Shown here: piece by piece, positions 43,383-51,143 of the stretch | How positions within the stretch are numbered: position 1 is the stretch's first letter | Layout of the letters: each line of letters starts with the position of its first letter | Position numbers and translations under genes: made by a program | Notes under the pieces: model-generated | Told to the model about the DNA's origin: nothing | What the model saw: only the letters and a program-made list of their open reading frames with translations | Database searches by the model: none | DNA from: Pelagibius sp040217155 | GTDB taxonomy: Bacteria > Pseudomonadota > Alphaproteobacteria > Kiloniellales > Kiloniellaceae | NCBI GenBank assembly: GCA_040217155.1 | Contig: JAVJNS010000008.1 | Span: forward strand, 246,258 to 310,257 | Length of the DNA stretch: 64,000 bases | Reading direction: 5' to 3'

Positions 43383-45080
43383 TTGGACTCCGCTTTGGAA
43401 ACCATTGTCAGCATTGTTGGCGGTGTCGCCCTGCTCCTGTGGGGAGTACGGATGGTGCGTACCGGTGTCACCCGGTCCTTCGGCGCCGAGTTGCGGCGCC
43501 TTTTGGCGCTCTCCTCCAAGTCGCGCTTCGCCAGCTTCTTTTCCGGACTGGTCGTCACGGGCGCCCTGCAAAGCGGCACCGCGACCACGTTGATCATCAC
43601 CTCTTTCGCCGCCCAGGGCTTGGTCACCGGGGCCGCCGCCCTGGCCATTATTCTCGGTGCCGACGTCGGCACCACGGTGGTGGTGCAGGTCCTGTCCTTC
43701 GATCATGCCTGGCTGTCGCCGCTGCTGGTCGCTGCCGGCGTCTTCGGCTTCCTCGCCTCCAAGCGCACGAAGGCAAAGAACCTCTCACGCATCGCCCTCG
43801 GGCTCGGGCTGATGCTGCTGGCGCTCAGCCTCATCGTCATGGCCTCGGCGCCGCTGCGCGAGTCGACTCTTCTCACGGTGCTGTTGGAGCCCCTGGCGCG
43901 CGAGCCGTTGCTGGCGATTCTGGTCGCCGCCGGCATTACCTGGGTGTCCCATTCCAGCGTCGCCATCGTATTGTTGATCATGACGCTGGCCTCGGCCGGG
44001 GTCCTTGCCGCGCCTCTGGCCCTGGCGCTGGTTCTCGGCGCGAACCTCGGTGCCGCGATCACACCGGTCGGGATCACCTGGGCGTCGCCGGTGGCGGCGC
44101 GCCGTCCACCGATCGGCAACCTGATAATCCGCACCGCCGGGGTTCTCGCCGTCCTGCCGATGCTGCAGCTGCTGTTGCCCTACCTTGAACTGCTCGGCGT
44201 CGCACCGGAACGCATGGTGGCCAACTTTCATAGCCTCTTCAATCTCGCCATTGCGCTGCTTTTCCTGCCCTTTGTGCGCCAGGTGAATGCGCTGATCTCC
44301 CGCATTCTGCCGGATCAGGTGATTGCCGACGACCCCGGCCGTCCCATGTACCTGGACGACGGCACCCTGGAGACGCCGGCCGTGGCCCTTACCTGCGCCA
44401 CCCGAGAGGCGCTGCGCATGGGCGACGAAGTGAAGAAGATGCTGCTGGCCACCAACAAGGTGTTACGCAGTAACGATGAAACGCTGAAGAAGGAAACCGA
44501 AGCCGCCGACGACAAGGTCGACCGGCTGAACGAGGCCATCAAGTTCTACCTTACCAAGCTGAACAACGGAGAGTTGGATGCACAGGAAAGCGCGCGCTGC
44601 GTCGAAATCCTGAACTTCACCACCAACCTCGAGCACATCGGCGACATCATCGACAAGAACCTGATGGAGCTGGCCAGCAAGAAGATCAAGCTCCGCGCCA
44701 GTTTCTCGGCGGAAGGCATGCAGGAACTGGAGACTTTCCACGCCCAGATTGTCGGCAACCTCGACTTGGCAATGAACGTCTTTGCCTCCAGCGATATCGA
44801 GCTGGCGCGCCAACTGTTGCGTCAGAAGACCCATGTGCGCGAGATGGAGCGCCGCTTCATCGAGAACCACTACGAGCGCATTGGCGAGCGCAGGCCGGAC
44901 TCCGTGACTTCTTCCTCGCTGCACCTCGACGTGCTGCGCGACCTGAAGCGCATCAACGGCCATTTGACCTCGGCCGCCTACAACATTCTGGAGCGCGCCG
45001 GCGAGCTTTCGGACAGCCGCCTGCGCGAAGAGGACAAAGCGCTCAAGCATAAATCCATCGCAACCCCGGATGCTTCCTGA
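43383..45080 (+). CDS. Na/Pi cotransporter family protein with PhoU-like C-terminus
   Basis: This inner-membrane protein of the NptA/YjbB group exports or imports phosphate with sodium. In the 565-residue reading, two inverted Na/Pi repeats hold the conserved GALQSGTATTLIITSFAAQG (first copy) and VSHSSVAIVLLIMTLASAG (second), with QSGTAT and SHSSVA as the QSSS-type motifs. From about residue 335 a cytoplasmic all-helical PhoU-like domain follows (TNLEHIGDIIDKNLMELA). I chose the TTG at 43383, 13 residues before GGVALLLWG, where relatives begin; TTG at 43395 and GTG at 43320 or 43260 are alternatives. It may be part of the Pho response. Confidence 0.85.
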   Translation: MDSALETIVSIVGGVALLLWGVRMVRTGVTRSFGAELRRLLALSSKSRFASFFSGLVVTGALQSGTATTLIITSFAAQGLVTGAAALAIILGADVGTTVVVQVLSFDHAWLSPLLVAAGVFGFLASKRTKAKNLSRIALGLGLMLLALSLIVMASAPLRESTLLTVLLEPLAREPLLAILVAAGITWVSHSSVAIVLLIMTLASAGVLAAPLALALVLGANLGAAITPVGITWASPVAARRPPIGNLIIRTAGVLAVLPMLQLLLPYLELLGVAPERMVANFHSLFNLAIALLFLPFVRQVNALISRILPDQVIADDPGRPMYLDDGTLETPAVALTCATREALRMGDEVKKMLLATNKVLRSNDETLKKETEAADDKVDRLNEAIKFYLTKLNNGELDAQESARCVEILNFTTNLEHIGDIIDKNLMELASKKIKLRASFSAEGMQELETFHAQIVGNLDLAMNVFASSDIELARQLLRQKTHVREMERRFIENHYERIGERRPDSVTSSSLHLDVLRDLKRINGHLTSAAYNILERAGELSDSRLREEDKALKHKSIATPDAS

Positions 45081-45111
45081 CGGCGAGGCCTAGGACGGAA
45101 CCCCTTCTGCC

Positions 45112-45474
45112 ATGACCGATGCCCTACAACGGCTTTACGCGGCGGTGACACTGGAGCGCGGTGAGAACCCCAAGACCTCGCGCACGTCGAAGCTCTTCGC
45201 CGACGGCCGCATAAAGATCGCCAAGAAGCTGGTCGAGGAGGCCTCCGAAGTATCTTTGGAGTACGTCACCAACAACCGCGACGAGGTCGTGCACGAGTCA
45301 GTGGACATGCTCTACAACTGGATCGTCCTGCTGTCGGAAATGGGAATCCGCCCGGCAGAAGTCTGGGAAGAAATGGAGCGCCGCGAGGCAGAGTACGGCA
45401 TCGCCGGAAAACTCCCAAAATCTGAAAACGGCGACGGCCAGCAGGGCAAGAAAGTTGCCGGTAGCGGGTCATGA
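45112..45474 (+). CDS. HisE-like phosphoribosyl-ATP pyrophosphohydrolase paralogue
   Basis: This 120-residue all-alpha protein of the MazG/HisE fold has the metal-binding EExxE-type helix in KIAKKLVEEASEVSLEYV and the later Asp helix HESVDMLYNWIVLLSEMGI. HisE hydrolyses phosphoribosyl-ATP to phosphoribosyl-AMP in histidine synthesis, but in alphaproteobacteria hisE normally sits with hisF. This copy instead overlaps (ATGA) a DeoR regulator and faces the phosphonate transporter genes, so it may act on another nucleotide triphosphate. It might also be the only HisE of the organism, which cannot be checked here. Confidence 0.75.
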   Translation: MTDALQRLYAAVTLERGENPKTSRTSKLFADGRIKIAKKLVEEASEVSLEYVTNNRDEVVHESVDMLYNWIVLLSEMGIRPAEVWEEMERREAEYGIAGKLPKSENGDGQQGKKVAGSGS

Positions 45475-46298
45475 CCCTGATCGGCAACACGCGCGACGGC
45501 ATCTCGACACGGCACGAGCGCATCCTCAGCCTGCTTGAGAGCCGCGGCTTCGTGTCCATCGGCAGTCTCGCGAAGTCCTTCGCGGTGTCGCAGCAGACAG
45601 TGCGGCGGGATCTCAACGAACTGGAAAAACGCGGCCTGGTGACGCGCTACCACGGCGGTGCCGGCCTGCCACCGGTGGCGGGTGACGTCGACTACGACAA
45701 GCGTAAGCGAAGCCACGCTAAGGAGAAGCAACGCATTGCGGCCCTCGTGGCCGGCCAGGTGCCCGATGGCGCAACCATTTTCATCGACATCGGCACCACC
45801 ATGGAGGCCGTCGCCGAGGCGCTGCTGCAGCACCGCCGTCTGACGGTCGTCACCAACCACCTGACGGTCGCCACCATTCTCAACCGGCGCCGCGACTTTC
45901 AGGTGATTCTCGCCGGCGGCGTCCTGAAGCACAACGACCAGGCCACGACCGGCGAGGCAACGCGCGAGTTCCTCGAGAAGTTCCGCGTCGGCTATGGCAT
46001 ATTCGGCATCGGCGGCATCAGCGAGGATGGCGATCTGATGGACTTCGATTTCCGCGATATCGGCGTTTCCACCACGGCGATGAAGATCTCGCGCAAGCGC
46101 CTGGTCGCCCTCGACCACTCGAAGTTCCTGGCCGACGCGATCGTTCGCGTCGCTCATCTGCGCGATGTGGACATGGTTTTCACCGACGCGCCGCCGCCCG
46201 AGCACCTGTCGCGCATGCTGCGCGACAACGCCGTGCAGGTCTTCACACCGGCCACGAATCAGCCGGGCCGCCAGAACGGCGAAGCCCGCGCTTCCTGA
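45471..46298 (+). CDS. DeoR/GlpR-family transcriptional regulator
   Basis: The 275-residue protein has an N-terminal DeoR winged helix (RHERILSLLESRGFVSIGSLAKSFAVSQQTVRRDLNELEKRGLVTRYHGGA) and a C-terminal sugar-phosphate sensing domain (FIDIGTTMEAVAEAL, VVTNHLTVATIL, and GIGGISEDGDLMDFDF). Regulators of this kind usually bind phosphorylated sugars. Its ATG overlaps the stop of the HisE-like gene, and it converges on phnE with 8 bases between stops. The likely ligand, and whether it controls the phosphonate genes, are open. Confidence 0.93.
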   Translation: MTLIGNTRDGISTRHERILSLLESRGFVSIGSLAKSFAVSQQTVRRDLNELEKRGLVTRYHGGAGLPPVAGDVDYDKRKRSHAKEKQRIAALVAGQVPDGATIFIDIGTTMEAVAEALLQHRRLTVVTNHLTVATILNRRRDFQVILAGGVLKHNDQATTGEATREFLEKFRVGYGIFGIGGISEDGDLMDFDFRDIGVSTTAMKISRKRLVALDHSKFLADAIVRVAHLRDVDMVFTDAPPPEHLSRMLRDNAVQVFTPATNQPGRQNGEARAS

Positions 46299-46306
46299 AT
46301 TTTCTG

Positions 46307-47122
46307 TCAGATGATGGCGTAGCGGATCTTTGCCGAGACCCACTCGCTGACGATCACCGTGGCGATGATCACCAGCAGAATCAACGACACCTGAGTCCAG
46401 GCGAGATTGGTGATCGAGGCATTGAGCTGCAATCCGATGCCACCGGCGCCGACCAGTCCCAAGACCGTCGACTCGCGGATATTGATGTCCCAGCGGAACA
46501 CCGAGATGCCGGCAAAAGCGGGCATGATCTGCGGTACAACGCCGTAGGCCAGCACCTGTGGACCGGAAGCGCCGGTCGCCCGGATCGCCTCCACCTGGTC
46601 CTCGTCGATCTCCTCGATCGCCTCATAGAGAAGCTTGGCGCAGAAACCAATGGAACGCAGGCCGATGGCGATGACGCCGGCGAAAACGCCCGGACCCAGG
46701 ATGGTGACCAGCATCAGCGCCCAGATCAACGAGTTGATCGACCGCGAGGACACGATGATGAACAATGCGATGGGACGCAGGATCGTGCCGCTGGGCGTGG
46801 TGTTTCGTGCCGCGCAGAAGGCAACGGGCACTGCCATGAAGAGCGCCAGCACCGTGCCCAGGGTGGCGATGTTGAGTGTATCCCAGATCGGCCGCCAGAG
46901 TTTGCTCATATAGTCCCACTTCGGCGGCACCATGCGCTCCGCGAGATCACCGGCTTGACTATGAGCGTCCCATACAAAGGCCCAGATGGTTTTCTCCGAA
47001 ACCAGGTTCCAGCAGTAGACGAAGATCATCGCGGCGACCAGATAGGCGGCCCAGATCATCAACTGGCGGCGGCGCTCGCGGCGCTGCCAGACCTTCATCT
47101 CTCCGATCGCGCGCACCGGCAT
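46307..47122 (-). CDS. phnE: PhnE, phosphonate ABC transporter permease (second copy)
   Basis: The 271-residue inner-membrane permease of the PhnCDE phosphonate importer has about six transmembrane helices and the EAA loop for contact with PhnC (EEIDEDQVEAIRATGASGPQVLAYGVVPQ). The N-terminus is strongly basic. Its start directly follows the stop of the first phnE, as in loci where two permease genes form a heterodimer. It is the last gene of the minus-strand phnD-phnC-phnE-phnE group. Confidence 0.93.
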   Translation of the reverse strand: MPVRAIGEMKVWQRRERRRQLMIWAAYLVAAMIFVYCWNLVSEKTIWAFVWDAHSQAGDLAERMVPPKWDYMSKLWRPIWDTLNIATLGTVLALFMAVPVAFCAARNTTPSGTILRPIALFIIVSSRSINSLIWALMLVTILGPGVFAGVIAIGLRSIGFCAKLLYEAIEEIDEDQVEAIRATGASGPQVLAYGVVPQIMPAFAGISVFRWDINIRESTVLGLVGAGGIGLQLNASITNLAWTQVSLILLVIIATVIVSEWVSAKIRYAII

Positions 47123-47932
47123 CTACTGGACCCACTTCCTGACATATCCGGAGGTGTACTCGACCACCATGACGATACCTATGATGATCAGCAGGATGGC
47201 CGCCGCCGAACCGAACTCGTAGCGGTCGAAGGCCGTGGTAAGGGTCGCGCCGATACCGCCGGCGCCGACAATGCCGACCACCGCGGATTCGCGGAAGTTG
47301 ATATCCAGGCGGTAGAGTCCCAAGCCGATCATGCGCGGCAGGACCTGCGGCTGAACGGCGTAGTTGAGCCACTGGAACCAGCCGGCACCGGTGGCGCGCA
47401 CCGCCTCGGCCTGCACCGGATCCATGTCCTCAATGTCCTCGGCCAGCAGCTTGCCGTAGAAGCCGATGGTGGCGAAACTCAAGGTGACGAATCCGGCGAA
47501 GGGGCCGAAGCCGAAGAGCTTCACGCAGAAGATCGCGATAATGATCTCCTGAAAGCTGCGCGACACCGCCAGGATTCCGCGGCAGAAATAGTACACGGGC
47601 TTCGGCGCCAGGTTGCGCGCCGCCCCGAGACCGATTGGCACCGACAGGGCGATACCGACCACGGTGGAGATCACCGTCATCCACAGGCTCTCGGCGATGC
47701 CCGCGGCGATCGAATCCCAACGGGACACGAAATCCGGCGGGAAGAATCCTGATATGAAACGCGCGCCACGCGGAACGCCCTCGGCGACCCGCCCCCAGTC
47801 GACGTCTGTCGTAGCAAAGGCCAGCGAAAGATAGAAGGCGATGCCGAGGCCGAGGCCCCAGCGCGCCAGCGGCGACTTGATGAAGGGTGGCTTCTTCCAG
47901 CGCCGGATCGCCGCGGAAGTAAGATCAGTCAT
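47123..47932 (-). CDS. phnE: PhnE, phosphonate ABC transporter permease (first copy)
   Basis: The 269-residue permease has about six transmembrane helices and the EAA loop (DIEDMDPVQAEAVRATGAGWFQWLNYAVQPQ). It shares clear similarity with the second copy, including RLDINFRESAVVGIVGAGGIG against RWDINIRESTVLGLVGAGGIG, so the pair arose by duplication and probably forms a heterodimer. It lies 35 bases after phnC. Confidence 0.93.
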   Translation of the reverse strand: MTDLTSAAIRRWKKPPFIKSPLARWGLGLGIAFYLSLAFATTDVDWGRVAEGVPRGARFISGFFPPDFVSRWDSIAAGIAESLWMTVISTVVGIALSVPIGLGAARNLAPKPVYYFCRGILAVSRSFQEIIIAIFCVKLFGFGPFAGFVTLSFATIGFYGKLLAEDIEDMDPVQAEAVRATGAGWFQWLNYAVQPQVLPRMIGLGLYRLDINFRESAVVGIVGAGGIGATLTTAFDRYEFGSAAAILLIIIGIVMVVEYTSGYVRKWVQ

Positions 47933-47967
47933 GACGCGCCCGGATGCAGAAACTCATGGCTGCTGCC

Positions 47968-48828
47968 TCACGTGGCACCGGCCAGGCGGTCGCGATCGAG
48001 GGACCGGCCGTGGTGGCCTTCCGGCGCCGCTCCTTCGCCAGCCGCTCCCTCTTCATCATCGTCGTCGACCTTGCGGATGGTCGCTTCCCAGTCTTCCTCG
48101 CCGTAGATCTCGGTGAGGACGTCCGCGGTCAATCCATCCGGAGGACCGTCGTAGACGATTTCCCCCAGCTTGAGTCCGACGATGCGCTGGGCGAACATCT
48201 GCGCCAGCATGACGTCATGGATGTTGATGATGGCGGAAAGATTGCGCTCGTTACAGAGCTCGCACACCAGCCGCATGATCTGGCGCGAGGTCTTGGGATC
48301 GAGAGACGCGGTCGGCTCGTCGACCAGCAGCAACTCGGGGTTCTGGGCCAATGCGCGGCAGATGCCGACCCGCTGGCGCTGGCCGCCGGAAAGCTCGTCG
48401 GCGCGTTTGTCGACCATGTGATCGAGGCCGACCCGACCGAGCAGGCGGAAGGCCTCGTCGATATCGGACTGCGGATACTTGCGGAAGTAACTGCGCCAGA
48501 AGCCGACATAACCGAGCCGCCCGGAGAGCACGTTTTCCATCACCGAGAGGCGCTCGACGAGGGCATACTCCTGGAAAATCATCCCCATGCGCCGCCGCGC
48601 CTTGCGCAGCAGCCCGGCGCCCAGGCGACTCAGTTCCAGGTCGTTGAGAAAGACCCGGCCTCCGGTCGGTTCGACCAGACGGTTGATGCAGCGGATCAGG
48701 GTCGACTTGCCGGCCCCCGACGGCCCGATGAGGGCCATGATCTGGCCGTCCGGCACTTCAAGATCTACGCCCTTCAGCGCAAGGTCGCCGGTCTTGTAGC
48801 GCTTTTCGAGATTTTCAAGGCGGAGCAT
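47968..48828 (-). CDS. phnC: PhnC, phosphonate ABC transporter ATP-binding protein
   Basis: This 286-residue ATPase powers the PhnE permeases. It has Walker A GPSGAGKST (residues 35-43), signature LSGGQRQRVGICRAL, Walker B LLLVDEPTASLD and a D-loop as expected, and NIHDVMLAQMFAQRIVGLKLG with the H-loop His. The C-terminal 35 residues are an acidic, low-complexity tail (DDDDEEGAAGEGAA) not usual for the family. A strong hairpin separates it from phnD. Confidence 0.94.
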   Translation of the reverse strand: MLRLENLEKRYKTGDLALKGVDLEVPDGQIMALIGPSGAGKSTLIRCINRLVEPTGGRVFLNDLELSRLGAGLLRKARRRMGMIFQEYALVERLSVMENVLSGRLGYVGFWRSYFRKYPQSDIDEAFRLLGRVGLDHMVDKRADELSGGQRQRVGICRALAQNPELLLVDEPTASLDPKTSRQIMRLVCELCNERNLSAIINIHDVMLAQMFAQRIVGLKLGEIVYDGPPDGLTADVLTEIYGEEDWEATIRKVDDDDEEGAAGEGAAPEGHHGRSLDRDRLAGAT

Positions 48829-48866
48829 GGCATTCCGGCATCAAGCGGCAATTTGACAGCGACAGA

Positions 48867-48896
48867 AACGGGGCCGGCCGCAGCGCCGGCCCCGTT
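48867..48896 (-). terminator. Intra-operon hairpin between phnD and phnC
   Basis: A perfect 12-bp stem (AACGGGGCCGGC at 48867-48878, complement at 48885-48896) with a 6-base loop is followed on the minus strand by a short T-run. As phnD is upstream of phnC, it would let most transcripts stop after the binding-protein gene. Confidence 0.75.
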
Positions 48897-48911
48897 CTGC
48901 CTCGGCTCAGA

Positions 48912-49910
48912 TTACTTGCAAGAGTATTCTACACCGTTGGCGGCGTCGATCTTGCGGATCACGTTCCAGTCGGCCTTGTGGTTGATGGCGATGAAGCGAT
49001 CCTCCTTCTTGAACTCTTCCTTCAGGGCAGAGCCCTCCCAGTTGAAGGTGAAGAAGGCCTGCTTGATCTTGGCAACCAGCGTCGGATCCAGGTTGTGGGC
49101 ATAGCCGTAGCCGGTGGTCGGGAAACGGTCGGAGGTGTAAATCGTGCGGATTTTGGACTTGTCCACCACTTCGCGGTCGAACATCCGGTACATCACCGAG
49201 TTGGCGACGGCGGCGACCTCGTAGTCCTTGTTTGCGATGCCGATGACCGAGTTGTCATGCTTGCCGGAAAAACTGGTGCCGTAGTCCTTGTCGACGATCA
49301 AGCCGAAATCCGACTTCAGCAACGCCTGCGGCGCCTTGGCGCCGGAATTGGACGTCGGCGAGGTGAAGGTCATCGTCTTGCCCTTGATATCGGCAGGCGA
49401 CTGGATCGCGCTGTCCGCCGGCACGATGATCTCCATGTTGTAGCCGAAGGAACCATCGTCCGCGGCCATCATGGCGAAGGGCACGAAGCCGGCGCAGGCG
49501 ACGGCCACGGGATTGCCGCCGGTGTTGACGCCGGCGATGTGCAGACGGCCGGAGCGCATGGCCTCAAGCTGGGCGGCGTTGGACTGCACCGGGAAGAACA
49601 CCACCTTCTTGCCTGTCGTCTTGGACAAATGATCGAGAAAGTCGGCCCAGGCCTTCTCATAGACGGCAGGATCTTCGACCGGTGTATAGGAAAAGATCAG
49701 GGTGTCCGGGTCGTTCCACTCCGCCGGATCGAGCGGCAGGTCGGCGGTCAGATCACCATCGCGATCGCAGTACTGATCGTCGAGAAAGCTGCGCGGGCAG
49801 TCTTCCGCCGCCGCCGCGGGCGAAGCAAGACCGCCGGCAAGGCTCAGCAGTCCGACGGCAAGCGCCGCAGCAAGCAGCTTGGGGGAAAAAAGAGTCTGAA
49901 TTCGGCGCAT
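48912..49910 (-). CDS. phnD: PhnD, phosphonate/phosphite-type periplasmic binding protein
   Basis: The 332-residue periplasmic solute-binding protein has a signal peptide (cleavage near AAAAED, residue about 35) and the PhnD-like fold: LIFSYTPVEDPAVYEKAWADFLDHLSKTTGKKVVFF, then SGRLHIAGVNTGGNP and TFTSPTSNSGAKAPQALL, where the SxTSNSG segment binds the anion in relatives. The ligand (phosphonate, phosphite or phosphate) cannot be fixed from sequence. A Pho-box-like element lies upstream. Confidence 0.93.
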   Translation of the reverse strand: MRRIQTLFSPKLLAAALAVGLLSLAGGLASPAAAAEDCPRSFLDDQYCDRDGDLTADLPLDPAEWNDPDTLIFSYTPVEDPAVYEKAWADFLDHLSKTTGKKVVFFPVQSNAAQLEAMRSGRLHIAGVNTGGNPVAVACAGFVPFAMMAADDGSFGYNMEIIVPADSAIQSPADIKGKTMTFTSPTSNSGAKAPQALLKSDFGLIVDKDYGTSFSGKHDNSVIGIANKDYEVAAVANSVMYRMFDREVVDKSKIRTIYTSDRFPTTGYGYAHNLDPTLVAKIKQAFFTFNWEGSALKEEFKKEDRFIAINHKADWNVIRKIDAANGVEYSCK

Positions 49911-49977
49911 CGCGGGGCCTCCCTTAGCGAATGTTCTTTCGTTTCGCCCGGCGAAGCGCGTGACGGGCGAACGCTTT

Positions 49978-50006
49978 ATTACAGTTTTGTGTAAGAAAAC
50001 TTACAG
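49978..50006 (-). promoter_or_regulatory. Pho-box-like triple repeat before phnD
   Basis: On the minus strand the units CTGTAAG (50000-50006), CTTACAC (49989-49995) and CTGTAAT (49978-49984) are separated by exactly 4 bases each (TTTT and AAAA), an 11-bp period. This is the spacing of tandem PhoB sites (7-bp units, 4-bp gaps). It ends 68 bases before the phnD ATG and closely matches the element before the Na/Pi cotransporter. Confidence 0.6.
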
Positions 50007-50061
50007 TTCATCCCCGGCGACTGGCAATCTAATTGTGGAGCCGGCCGCCGGAGTGGCGGCT

Positions 50062-50973
50062 CTAAACGGCCGCGGCGACCTCACGGGCGGTCTCGAAGAA
50101 GGCGCTGATGACCTTGCCGCCGGCACGCTCGCGCAGGCAGACCAGGGCCTCGTCCATCAGGACCTCGCAGTCCGAGAGACGAATCGGCACCAAGCGGGGG
50201 TCCTGGCCGAATTCCGCCGCCGAGACCACACCGACCCCGCCGCCGGTCGCCACGATTTCCCGCACCGCTTCGCGGCCTTCCGCCTCGATGGCGAGCTTGA
50301 GGTTGAGCCCGCGCCCGCGCGCCGCCGCTTCGATGCTTTGGCGGGTCTTAGAGCCGCGCTCGCGCAGCACCAGCATATGCTCCGCGAGTTCGGCCAGGGT
50401 GATGGCCTTGCGCCGGCTCAAGGGGTGGTCCCTGTTGGTGAAGGCCAGCAGCGGCGTAGAGCTCAGCTTGATGGTCTCGAAATCGCGGCTTTGCGGCACC
50501 TCGCCGAGGATTCCGATCTCCGCCTCGTAGTCGTAGAGCTGGGCGATGACCTCCTCGGAGTTGCCGGAACTGACGACCATGGCGACGCTTGGGTAGCGCT
50601 CGCGAAAATGCCCGAGGATATGCAGCATATGGTGCGCCGAGTCGGCCACCACGCGCAGCGATTCGGCCCTCAGGGCGCGCGATTCCGAAAGCAGCTCCAA
50701 GGCCTGCTTTTCCACCTCGAACATGCGCCGGGTGATTTCCAGCAACTGCTGACCGGCCTTGGTCAGGCTGACCTGCTTCTTGCGCCTGTTGAAGAGAATG
50801 ACGTCGTATTCTTCCTCCAGCTTGCGCACCTGGTCGGAGATCGCCGGTTGTGTGAGGCAAAGCGCCTCCGCGGCGCGGGAAAACCCGCCGCAGATCGCCA
50901 CATAGTGAAAGGCCCGTAGCTGTACGTAGCGCAAGATCCGCCGCCTCTCCGATTGCTTCAGCCGAACACGCAT
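50062..50973 (-). CDS. LysR-family regulator of the AEP degradation genes
   Basis: The 303-residue protein has a standard LysR winged helix (RAFHYVAICGGFSRAAEALCLTQPAISDQVRKLEEEY) and the periplasmic-binding-like effector domain. It is divergent from phnW across about 170 bases, the usual layout for LysR activators, so it probably activates phnW-phnA-phnY in response to AEP or a breakdown product. The start used is the ATG at 50973. A TTG 12 codons later, which has a GGAGAGG before it and starts nearer the HTH, is also possible. Confidence 0.9.
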   Translation of the reverse strand: MRVRLKQSERRRILRYVQLRAFHYVAICGGFSRAAEALCLTQPAISDQVRKLEEEYDVILFNRRKKQVSLTKAGQQLLEITRRMFEVEKQALELLSESRALRAESLRVVADSAHHMLHILGHFRERYPSVAMVVSSGNSEEVIAQLYDYEAEIGILGEVPQSRDFETIKLSSTPLLAFTNRDHPLSRRKAITLAELAEHMLVLRERGSKTRQSIEAAARGRGLNLKLAIEAEGREAVREIVATGGGVGVVSAAEFGQDPRLVPIRLSDCEVLMDEALVCLRERAGGKVISAFFETAREVAAAV

Positions 50974-51143
50974 CGGCAACCTGGAACGTGGCCAAACTTA
51001 CCATTAGCGTAGTCTATATGACATATACAAAATAACGATTTTACAGATATCTGGAGGCCCCTCAGGATGGCGTTTCGGAACCGGAAAGCCGGGATCCGGA
51101 CAATCCGGCCAAGGGCCGATTCCAATTCAGGAGAGCGACGCTG

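Noticed and set aside
51018..51046. Possible third Pho-box-like site before phnW (ATGACAT, AAAATAA and TTTACAG with 4-base gaps)
   Set aside because: The outer units keep the 11-bp register, but the middle unit does not match, so it is too weak to claim.
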